Assembly (NCBI GenBank): GCA_009920765.1
Contig: RFZJ01000035.1
Span: 1-38,412 of the forward strand
Source: Planctomycetota bacterium
Lineage (GTDB): Bacteria > Planctomycetota > Planctomycetia > Gemmatales > Gemmataceae
Reading direction: 5' to 3'
DNA: 38,412 nt
A program made the translations under genes and the position numbers. The notes under the pieces were generated by a model. The model ran no database searches and was not told where the DNA came from. It saw nothing but the letters and a program-made list of their open reading frames with translations. Positions within the stretch are counted from its first letter, which is position 1, and each line of letters opens with the position of its first letter. Shown here piece after piece: positions 18,076 to 24,612 of this stretch.

Positions 18076-18945
18076 TTAGCTGCCTAGAATGCGACTTGCA
18101 ACACGATCACCTGCAATCGGCTTGTCTGACAACGGTTTAACCGGCTGAGCAACAGCTTCATTAGGGGTAACATCGAGAATGCGAACGGTGCCCAGATACT
18201 TGGACTGGCTAGCCACCGCAGAAAGCCTGAAGACCTCGAGCGTATGTCCTTTGGTCAGGCCTGCATCAGAGCCAATGGAAATTTTAATCAAGCCACCTTC
18301 AGAAGCAACCTTGACCAAGCCCTCGATATTGTCTGGTGGGGGATTCTTACTTGCTTTGTTGACTTGCGCAAGAGCGGAGGTCCCGCCTGCCTTGGCTCGT
18401 TCAAAATCTTTTGCCATATCGCGCAATTGGGCTTCCAATCTTTCATTGGTCGATTTGAAAGTCTGGGCAGAGATCCTCTCGGAAATTTCTTTCGCCCTTG
18501 ATAACTCCAACTCCTTGGAAATTTCTGAATTGCGTTTCACTTCAGCTTTGAGAATTTCGCTCATCTGGGCGTTTTGTTCCTGCCTACGGCTAGATTCTGC
18601 AACCGCAGTCTGCAGCACGATATCTTTTTCGTTCAGCTTTTTGGAAGCTTCATTGTATTTCTTGTCCAAATCATCCTTCACCCTTTTAAAATCTTCCAGT
18701 TCCGTCTTCAGCTTGGCAATCTCAACTTCTTTTTCCTTCACCGATGAGGTGCTAATTTCTTGAAGGGTTTTATTTTCTTCCTGATAAGTGGTGTTGCTGG
18801 CTTTCAGCACTTCCCGCTCTCGCTGTACTTTTACAATCTCGGCATTCTTGTTGGTATCTGCGGTGAAAACCATCAGACCCATTGCGCCTACGAACAAGCT
18901 GAATATCAGATTCACAAATACCAGAATTTTTCCTACAGGTGTCAT
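18076..18945 (-). CDS. Membrane-anchored coiled-coil protein with C-terminal beta domain (MreC-like layout)
   Basis: 289 aa. One N-terminal transmembrane helix (about 6-29, G-K-I-L-V-F-V-N-L-I-F-S-L) is followed by a long, highly charged heptad region at about 35-205, predicted coiled coil. The C-terminal domain at about 212-289 contains L-I-K-I-S-I-G-S-D-A-G-L-T-K-G-H-T-L-E-V-F-R, G-T-V-R-I-L-D-V and I-A-G-D-R-V-A-S-R-I. That strand pattern, I-x-x-G-S-x-x-G-L-x-x-G, resembles beta domains of MreC and FlgT-type proteins. The helix, coiled coil and beta-domain order also recalls MreC, but homology is not shown. It is third in the cluster, 229 bp after gene two and 45 bp before the Ala-Pro protein. 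The probable role is structural in the envelope; the family is unknown to me. Confidence 0.8.
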   Translation of the reverse strand: MTPVGKILVFVNLIFSLFVGAMGLMVFTADTNKNAEIVKVQREREVLKASNTTYQEENKTLQEISTSSVKEKEVEIAKLKTELEDFKRVKDDLDKKYNEASKKLNEKDIVLQTAVAESSRRQEQNAQMSEILKAEVKRNSEISKELELSRAKEISERISAQTFKSTNERLEAQLRDMAKDFERAKAGGTSALAQVNKASKNPPPDNIEGLVKVASEGGLIKISIGSDAGLTKGHTLEVFRLSAVASQSKYLGTVRILDVTPNEAVAQPVKPLSDKPIAGDRVASRILGS

Positions 18946-19174
18946 GACCTGATCCTCACTTAAATGTTAGGACTTCTTAATCAGTCAAATACCATTGCTT
19001 TAATGATAACAGAAACCAAGCAATATATCTTGACAATAGTAATATTTACGTCCGGGCGGGACTATGCCTTGTATTGCAAGCCTTGTCAACGGCAACAATC
19101 ACAAGCCAAAAGAATTGGCATACAAAAAGGGCAAGCAATTAACATGATGGGGTAAAAGGGGAAAGAATAACAAC

Positions 19175-19999
19175 TTAGGGAAGGGTAACCAAACCCAAAT
19201 TGCGTAATTCCCTAAAGCGAACATCCAGTTCTGCGCGTCTTTTGGCCAAATCGAAATGTTCGATCGTCAAATTAACATATGCCTGCTCGATGGCATCAAA
19301 CTCTTCTGCGAATTTTTGACGCTTGCGTTTTTCTTCTTCGATGAGAGTTTGTAAACCTTTGGTGAGGATTACTGGCTTTCCATCGGGCCCAAGCACCGGT
19401 TTGCCTTCAGGATCTTTTTGCAACTGATCAGCCTGAAGGTCGACTAATCTCTTATTTTCCTTGGATGTTTCATCCAGCACCTTTTGCAGCGCCCTTATAT
19501 CATTATCGAGAGCGTCAATCTTTTTGCCTAGTGCGCTGAGGTTCTCAAAAGGGTTTCCATCGATGTCTTTTATTTCTTCAAATTGCAAGGGGGTAAACTT
19601 GGCAGTTAAGCGAACAGGTTGCCCGTCCTTCAAAGTAATACTCTTGGCAGGCTCTTTTTCCGATGCCTTGATTTTTAGAAATTCCAATTGTTCGAAGTAA
19701 TACTTCTCGGACTCTGCCACCTGAGATTCAAGATTCTGGATTTTGGCACGGCCAGCATGATAACGGTTTGCAGCAATCTGAATAGGGCTGGGGGAACCAT
19801 CTTTAGCATCTTTGAACCATAATTCCATCTTTGCCTTGCGCTGATCAATTTCCTGCCAAGATCCTTCCTTGGGCTTGCCATCTGCCCCTATAACGGGTGT
19901 AAGAACCGGATTGGAAAAAAGAGATATGCCCCAGGTTGCAAGGGTGAAACTGCTTAACGCAAGCAGATAGACCATCTTTTTTCCGATATTAAGAGCCAT
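19175..19999 (-). CDS. Membrane-anchored coiled-coil protein, uncharacterised
   Basis: 274 aa, with AAGGAAG just upstream of the ATG at 19999. An N-terminal transmembrane helix (about 9-30, V-Y-L-L-A-L-S-S-F-T-L-A-T-W-G) is followed by a soluble part with two predicted coiled-coil stretches (about 68-100 and 160-262). A short region between them carries repeated D-G-K-P motifs (A-D-G-K-P-K-E, P-D-G-K-P-V). The last residues, R-E-L-R-N-L-G-L-V-T-L-P, are apolar. There are no catalytic motifs. It starts 25 bp after the preceding gene of the cluster, so the two are almost certainly co-transcribed. The N-terminal anchor and general layout match its neighbours, suggesting that they form one complex, but this is inference. 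Confidence 0.8.
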   Translation of the reverse strand: MALNIGKKMVYLLALSSFTLATWGISLFSNPVLTPVIGADGKPKEGSWQEIDQRKAKMELWFKDAKDGSPSPIQIAANRYHAGRAKIQNLESQVAESEKYYFEQLEFLKIKASEKEPAKSITLKDGQPVRLTAKFTPLQFEEIKDIDGNPFENLSALGKKIDALDNDIRALQKVLDETSKENKRLVDLQADQLQKDPEGKPVLGPDGKPVILTKGLQTLIEEEKRKRQKFAEEFDAIEQAYVNLTIEHFDLAKRRAELDVRFRELRNLGLVTLP

Positions 20000-20024
20000 G
20001 GCTTCCTTTTAACTTTATCCGGGT

Positions 20025-21092
20025 TTAGTGGTTAGCTTCCACCGCACGAAGTTTCTTTTCCTGATCTTCATTACCAACTCTGAAACCCTGAAGCTTTTTA
20101 TGCACAGCAAACAAGCGCTCACTGATCAGACGAAAATTACTAACCAGATTAGTGGTTTGATCCCGCTGTTCTTCAAGATCTTTTTCCATTTTGGCGAGTA
20201 ACACCTTTTCTTTGGCAAGCAGATCTTTCTGGGTTTTTATACGCTCATCGTATTCCAGCTTGAATCCTTCGATTTGCTTGGCACGCTTTGCCCTACGACC
20301 CATTTCGGTAAGTAATTCGCGATGCTCGGTCACAAATATCGCCTCTTCCCTGGTAAGATGAGCCTCCAAGTTATCGTAGGCGCGTGCCAGCACCACGGCG
20401 TGTCCTTCAAATGCCTTCGAAGCGTAATCCGGACCAACCACCACCACAAGCCTGCGCAGTGATTCTTCCGAACCCTCATCCACAACTTGATAAAGCGAAA
20501 GCAACAACGCAGCGATTGCGGTCCGGGATTCAGATTTGCTGATGATATGGGCCTGTTGGGGAAGCCTGCTTTTTTCGCGTGGTTCTGATGATAAGAACAA
20601 ATTATCAACATTTTCACGAAGGGAAGTGTATTCATCCGCAAGAGTCTTAGGGTCGGCTTTGTTGATCAAATCATCGTACTTGCGCCTGTCTACATAAGTG
20701 ATGGCATTTTCAAGAAGTAACTTCGCAAGGAACCGCGCCTTCTTATCACTACCCTCGATTTCTTTTTCTTTATCATCAAATTTCTTGTGCATACGCTTAA
20801 CTTCATCGACTTGGGTTAGTACAACCTTGTCGCCGATTTTTAAAGGGCCTCCCGCATCTTTAAAAATCCCATTTAGCGCACTGTTGTCCAAACCATCGAG
20901 ATTTGCTTTGATGTTTATACTTGTTTTGGTGGTTTCATCCTCATCATAGGGCAAGCCATTAAGAACAATATCTTGTCGGAAAACTAGGTAAGTCCAGTTC
21001 TTTCGGACACCCAGATCTTGAACCAATATAACGCCCAAGCCAAAAGCCAGCAGGGTGTTTAAAAGCGCAAAGATTTTTCCAAGTAGGGACAT
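20025..21092 (-). CDS. Membrane-anchored coiled-coil protein, first gene of cluster
   Basis: 355 aa. An N-terminal transmembrane helix at about 4-25 (G-K-I-F-A-L-L-N-T-L-L-A-F-G-L-G-V) resembles that of the third gene of the cluster (G-K-I-L-V-F-V-N-L-I-F-S-L). A small domain follows (about 28-95) with G-L-P-Y-D-E-D-E-T and L-K-I-G-D-K-V-V-L, the latter SH3/barrel-like. After it come a long helical segment (100-260) and a strongly charged coiled coil at about 270-345 (K-V-L-L-A-K-M-E-K-D-L-E-E-Q). There are no enzyme motifs. The start at 21092 has AGGT 8 nt upstream. It is divergent from the membrane kinase gene, with 248 bp between them, and heads the four-gene cluster. No known family was recognised. 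Confidence 0.8.
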   Translation of the reverse strand: MSLLGKIFALLNTLLAFGLGVILVQDLGVRKNWTYLVFRQDIVLNGLPYDEDETTKTSINIKANLDGLDNSALNGIFKDAGGPLKIGDKVVLTQVDEVKRMHKKFDDKEKEIEGSDKKARFLAKLLLENAITYVDRRKYDDLINKADPKTLADEYTSLRENVDNLFLSSEPREKSRLPQQAHIISKSESRTAIAALLLSLYQVVDEGSEESLRRLVVVVGPDYASKAFEGHAVVLARAYDNLEAHLTREEAIFVTEHRELLTEMGRRAKRAKQIEGFKLEYDERIKTQKDLLAKEKVLLAKMEKDLEEQRDQTTNLVSNFRLISERLFAVHKKLQGFRVGNEDQEKKLRAVEANH

Positions 21093-21340
21093 CGATTAAC
21101 CTGTCTCTTGTTCCATTGGTAGGATTGCACCAGAGAATCCATCTCTTATTATATCTTTCCCCATAACAAGCCGTTAGGCCAATAAAATGTAGCTGATATT
21201 TGAGCGAAGCTGTATGTATTAAACCGATCAATATGGTTTTACCGAATACAACCTTTCCCTAAACCGGCCCTCTTTTTTAAAAATCCGTGAAGATTTTATT
21301 CTTAAATCGCTTGTTGTTTATTCTAAGATAAGATGACGCT

Positions 21341-22669
21341 ATGAGTGAACCTTCTGAAACCCCTGATACCGTTAAAACCCAAGGCTATTTTCAACCCTTG
21401 GGCAAGATCGGCCATTACGATCTGCTAAAGAAAATAGCAGAAGGCGGCATGGGTTCTATCTACATGGCACGGAACACCAAGGATAAAACCGTCGTTGCGA
21501 TCAAAGTGATGTCTCCCAATTATGTTCATAACCCTGTGTTATTAAAGAGGTTTGAACAAGAATACAGGGTTGCCAGCAAATTTAATCACCCGAACCTGGT
21601 GCGAGCACTCGAATTTGGCACCGAAAACGGCCTGCCTTTTCTTGTACTAGAGTTTGTGAATGGCGAATCGCTAGGGGTTCTAATTAGCAAGCAAGGAAAA
21701 TTCGAAGAATTGGAAGGGATAAAAATCATTGCCCAAGTCGCCAAGGCACTAAATCAGGTTCACAAAGATAAGCTAATCCATCGGGATGTAAAGCCGGATA
21801 ACATACTTGTAGGAAAAAACGGGATAGCCAAGTTGACAGATCTTGGGTTGGTGAAGGAAGTCTCTGTCGGAGATCTAAACCTGACCCGTTCTGGCAGGGG
21901 GCTGGGCACACCAAACTTTATGGCACCGGAGCAATTTCGAGATGCTAAAAATGCAGATATCCGATGCGATATATACAGCTTGGGGGCCACCCTTTACACG
22001 ATGTTAACAGGGGAACTGCCTTATAAATCGGTCAATCCGCTTGAAACTTGGATGAAAAAAGTGCAAAACGATTTACCCACACCCCGAGAGCTGAACCCCC
22101 GCATTTCAGAACGAACCGATTGGGCAATTCGTAGGGCCATGGATAGCGATCCCGATATCCGGCCTTCAAGCTGCAGGGAATTTGTGGAAGATCTAGTTGG
22201 CAAGAGCACCCGAAAATCAACAGTTAATAATGCAGCTTTAGAAAAAGCAAATATTAAACCGCCTTCAGAGGCAATTTGGTTCATGGCATATAATGATGAC
22301 CAAGGTAAACAACATGTGGTAAAGGGAACTGCCAAAGCAATCCGAAGAAGCTTTAAAGACGGCATTTTAGAAGACCCAATCAAGTATAAATTGGGTAAAA
22401 GTGCAGAAGGCCCGTTCGAAGATATGAAGATTTTCCCTGAATTTAGAGATTTAGCAGTCCACCTGACCAAGCCTAACACAAACGCAAACTCAAAAACCAA
22501 GCAAGATGGCGAACCTACACCAATTACCATTCCAGATGAGTCAAGCAAAATCACAAAAGAGCCTAAACGACCACAAACCGAAACCCCATCCAAGATTTAC
22601 TATGTGGTGGGTGCAGGTGTTGTTATTGCAATTTCTCTAATTATTTACGCGGTGATATCCTTGCGTTAA
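21341..22669 (+). CDS. Membrane-anchored Hanks-type Ser/Thr protein kinase (DLG variant)
   Basis: 442 aa. The kinase domain spans about 26-290, with the glycine loop I-A-E-G-G-M-G-S-I-Y, beta-3 lysine K55 (V-A-I-K), H-R-D-V-K-P-D-N at 147-154, D-L-G instead of D-F-G at 167-169, and F-M-A-P-E-Q ending at 198. D-L-G is a tolerated variant in many bacterial kinases, so activity is expected. A linker region (about 310-375) contains I-W-F-M-A-Y-N-D-D-Q-G and E-G-P-F-E-D-M-K-I-F-P-E-F-R-D-L, a GYF_2-like pattern. A Thr/Pro/Lys-rich segment and one C-terminal transmembrane helix (about 420-441) follow, with almost nothing outside, so the kinase faces the cytoplasm. It is divergent from the coiled-coil cluster, which could be a target (inference). 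Confidence 0.9.
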   Translation: MSEPSETPDTVKTQGYFQPLGKIGHYDLLKKIAEGGMGSIYMARNTKDKTVVAIKVMSPNYVHNPVLLKRFEQEYRVASKFNHPNLVRALEFGTENGLPFLVLEFVNGESLGVLISKQGKFEELEGIKIIAQVAKALNQVHKDKLIHRDVKPDNILVGKNGIAKLTDLGLVKEVSVGDLNLTRSGRGLGTPNFMAPEQFRDAKNADIRCDIYSLGATLYTMLTGELPYKSVNPLETWMKKVQNDLPTPRELNPRISERTDWAIRRAMDSDPDIRPSSCREFVEDLVGKSTRKSTVNNAALEKANIKPPSEAIWFMAYNDDQGKQHVVKGTAKAIRRSFKDGILEDPIKYKLGKSAEGPFEDMKIFPEFRDLAVHLTKPNTNANSKTKQDGEPTPITIPDESSKITKEPKRPQTETPSKIYYVVGAGVVIAISLIIYAVISLR

Positions 22670-22677
22670 TCCTGATC

Positions 22678-22705
22678 TTGATTTTTGCCGATACAACATT
22701 ACAAT
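22678..22705 (+). promoter_or_regulatory. Putative sigma-70-type promoter of arsR-type/His-rich operon
   Basis: TTGATT (22678-22683) and TACAAT (22700-22705) are separated by 16 bp. Predicted transcription would start near 22712, upstream of AGGAG (22731-22735). This favours translation starting at the TTG at 22744. No clear 12-2-12 SmtB-type operator was found by eye. Confidence 0.4.
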
Positions 22706-22743
22706 GATTGATGAAGTGTTTGATTGTTCTAGGAGAGCTCACT

Positions 22744-23112
22744 TTGTCTGAAAAATCTACTTGCTCGCATCAGGATCATGCTAAACGACCAATATCCTCG
22801 CCTTTACAGCGTGATATTGAGCGCGCTGCCGCCCTCTTTCGAGCCATGGGTGAACCTTCTAGGCTTAGACTTCTTGCCTTGTTGGATCTGGGGGAAAGTT
22901 GTGTTGGCGACATCGCAGAATCCCTCTCAGATAAACTCTCCACCGTTTCTCAGCGTCTTAAAGTCCTCAGATCTGAGGGCCTTTTAAACAGGCGCAGGGA
23001 TGGCAAACACCTTTTCTACTCCCTTGCCGATAATCATGTTTCTTCCTTGTTACGAAACGCATTGGCTCATGCCAGCGAATTGGAAGTATCTGATTCCCAT
23101 GAGCCAATCTAA
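22744..23112 (+). CDS. ArsR/SmtB-family metal-sensing transcriptional repressor (zinc type)
   Basis: 122 aa from a TTG at 22744 with AGGAG 8 nt upstream. The in-frame ATG at 22708 would lie before the predicted transcription start. The winged-helix domain covers about 20-105, with M-G-E-P-S-R-L-R-L-L-A-L-L, then D-I-A-E-S-L as the second helix and L-S-T-V-S-Q-R-L-K-V-L as the recognition helix. The alpha-5 metal site of SmtB/CzrA is complete: D96, H98, H109 and E112, with spacing D-x-H-x10-H-x2-E. This points to zinc (or cobalt) rather than arsenic. A short Cys/His cluster near the N-terminus (C7, H9, H12) could add ligands as in SmtB. It is followed after 17 bp by the His-rich protein gene, its likely target, probably derepressed by excess metal (inference). 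Confidence 0.9.
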   Translation: MSEKSTCSHQDHAKRPISSPLQRDIERAAALFRAMGEPSRLRLLALLDLGESCVGDIAESLSDKLSTVSQRLKVLRSEGLLNRRRDGKHLFYSLADNHVSSLLRNALAHASELEVSDSHEPI

Positions 23113-23129
23113 CTTTTAGGAGCTTTATC

Positions 23130-23474
23130 ATGGCTAACTGCAACCATAATCATTCTTCCCACACCCATGGCGCAAATTGCGGACACCAAGGCATCGTCCA
23201 CCAAGGCCATGTTGATTATCTTCATGATGGCCACTTGCACCATATGGATGGATCAAAAGTTGAAGAACATTCCTTGCCCGTAGATGCCAACAACCCTGCA
23301 AACTGCACCACCGGACATTCATGTAATGCTCACGATGCTGCACACAAACACGGCCCCAATTGCGGGCATCAAGCCGTGCCCCATGGCGACCATGTCGATT
23401 ACCTTGTCGATGGTCACCTTCATCATCCCCACAATGGTCATTGCGATAACCATGGCAAAGTTCAACTTGCCTGA
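23130..23474 (+). CDS. Histidine-rich metal-binding protein with internal duplication
   Basis: 114 aa with 25 His and 6 Cys. Two copies of a 26-residue motif (residues 13-38 and 74-99) share H-G-x-N-C-G-H-Q, an H-V-D-Y-L core and D-G-H-L-H-H. The spacer contains C-x5-C (C59, C65). There is no signal peptide or transmembrane helix, so a cytoplasmic metal buffer or chaperone is most likely. TAGGAG lies about 10 nt before the ATG. Small His-rich proteins with this type of motif occur in other bacteria, often near zinc regulators or transporters, but I know of no assigned mechanism. It is the second gene of an operon with the SmtB-like regulator and ends in a strong terminator. It could store or sequester zinc or nickel (inference). 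Confidence 0.85.
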   Translation: MANCNHNHSSHTHGANCGHQGIVHQGHVDYLHDGHLHHMDGSKVEEHSLPVDANNPANCTTGHSCNAHDAAHKHGPNCGHQAVPHGDHVDYLVDGHLHHPHNGHCDNHGKVQLA

Positions 23475-23493
23475 TGAAGTGAAGTAATTCATG

Positions 23494-23532
23494 AAGGCCC
23501 CAGGCAATTGTCAGGGGCCTTGTTATTTTTTT
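23494..23532 (+). terminator. Rho-independent terminator of the metal-response operon
   Basis: AAGGCCCC (23494-23501) pairs with GGGGCCTT (23514-23521) and is followed by GTTATTTTTTTT. The T-tract overlaps the stop codon of the convergent bestrophin gene. Confidence 0.85.
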
Positions 23533-24428
23533 TCCATTTCAAAAGAAGCGTGCATTTCTTGGATTGTTTTTTCAATACTTGATGCTATCTCATCCAAGGG
23601 AAGGTGATTTAAACGGGATTTATAAAAAGGATTTTGCAATTCAACCCCGATTTGATCCAATGAAACCAGGGGATACCCCACCAACATTATCACCAAAGGT
23701 ACAAGCCAGTCTGTTTCCATCTGATGAAGCAACGCAAACGGTAAAGTAACAAGAAATATCGCAACAAATCTACGAATTTTAACAGAATAAACAAAAGGCA
23801 ATGGTGTCTTTAAAATTCGCTCACATGCTCCAACATGATCCATCAACATAGATCTTTCCCGATCCATCTGAGCAAATGCAAATGGATTCAGATCCCCCTT
23901 ATCCAAAGCTAAACGAAGCAATCCGGATATTTTCAACAAAACATAAAAGGGCATATGACTTGATGCAATCAACTTTTCAGCTTCACTTTTTCCCAACAAC
24001 TGTTCAAACTTGCCCAATTCTTTTTCAGATCGCAATGATTCTTTTGCAGCATGAGGAAAAACCTTCACCCAGGTTATCACCTCCTCACGCCAAACCTGAT
24101 CTTTAGGGCCATAAGCCAGCGCTTCCAAAGCTAGATTTCTACATTGATTTACAATGCCACCCCATAAGGTTCTGCCTTCCCACCAACGGTCGTAGCCGGC
24201 ATTGGTACGCAATATCAATAACAGGCCCAGAGCAGCCCCCGCAATTTCATGCGGGCCCACCTCCAACCCTAGGTTAACCTTAAAAACCTCTTCAATATAA
24301 TGATCAACAGCACATATCAATCCAGCTATTAATCCAAAAACAAAAACATTTAAAATTACAATTGGGGTTACCGAACCCTTGATGGAAATCGCCTCACGCC
24401 AGAATGTATAAACTTCAACAAACTTCAT
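23523..24428 (-). CDS. Bestrophin-family (UPF0187) chloride channel-like membrane protein
   Basis: 301 aa, a normal size for bacterial bestrophins. The family pattern is clear: a first membrane helix at about 22-43, then L-G-L-L-L-I-L-R-T-N-A-G-Y-D-R-W-W-E-G-R-T-L-W-G at about 87-110 (the conserved R-T/N-x-x-Y-x-R-W-x-E-x-R motif). A long cytoplasmic helical region follows, then C-terminal membrane helices at about 215-255 and G-V-E-L-Q-N-P-F near 265, close to the conserved I-x-x-P-F/N-P-F motif. Such proteins form pentameric anion or cation channels in the inner membrane. The ATG at 24428 has AGGA 7 nt upstream. It is monocistronic, convergent with the metal-response operon. The ion conducted cannot be read from sequence. 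Confidence 0.92.
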   Translation of the reverse strand: MKFVEVYTFWREAISIKGSVTPIVILNVFVFGLIAGLICAVDHYIEEVFKVNLGLEVGPHEIAGAALGLLLILRTNAGYDRWWEGRTLWGGIVNQCRNLALEALAYGPKDQVWREEVITWVKVFPHAAKESLRSEKELGKFEQLLGKSEAEKLIASSHMPFYVLLKISGLLRLALDKGDLNPFAFAQMDRERSMLMDHVGACERILKTPLPFVYSVKIRRFVAIFLVTLPFALLHQMETDWLVPLVIMLVGYPLVSLDQIGVELQNPFYKSRLNHLPLDEIASSIEKTIQEMHASFEMEKK

Positions 24429-24612
24429 CTTGCATCCTTTTGTTGATGCTGGAGTTGGGATTTCGCATTTTCTCCCTTAACAACTTTTGCATCTTAACCA
24501 AACAAAAGAATCATTGCAAACACACGAATATTTACATATTTGCAACCAACAAGAATTGCATCCTTAAACTGAAGTATGCCTGCAACCACCAAGCACCATT
24601 AAAAACATAGGA

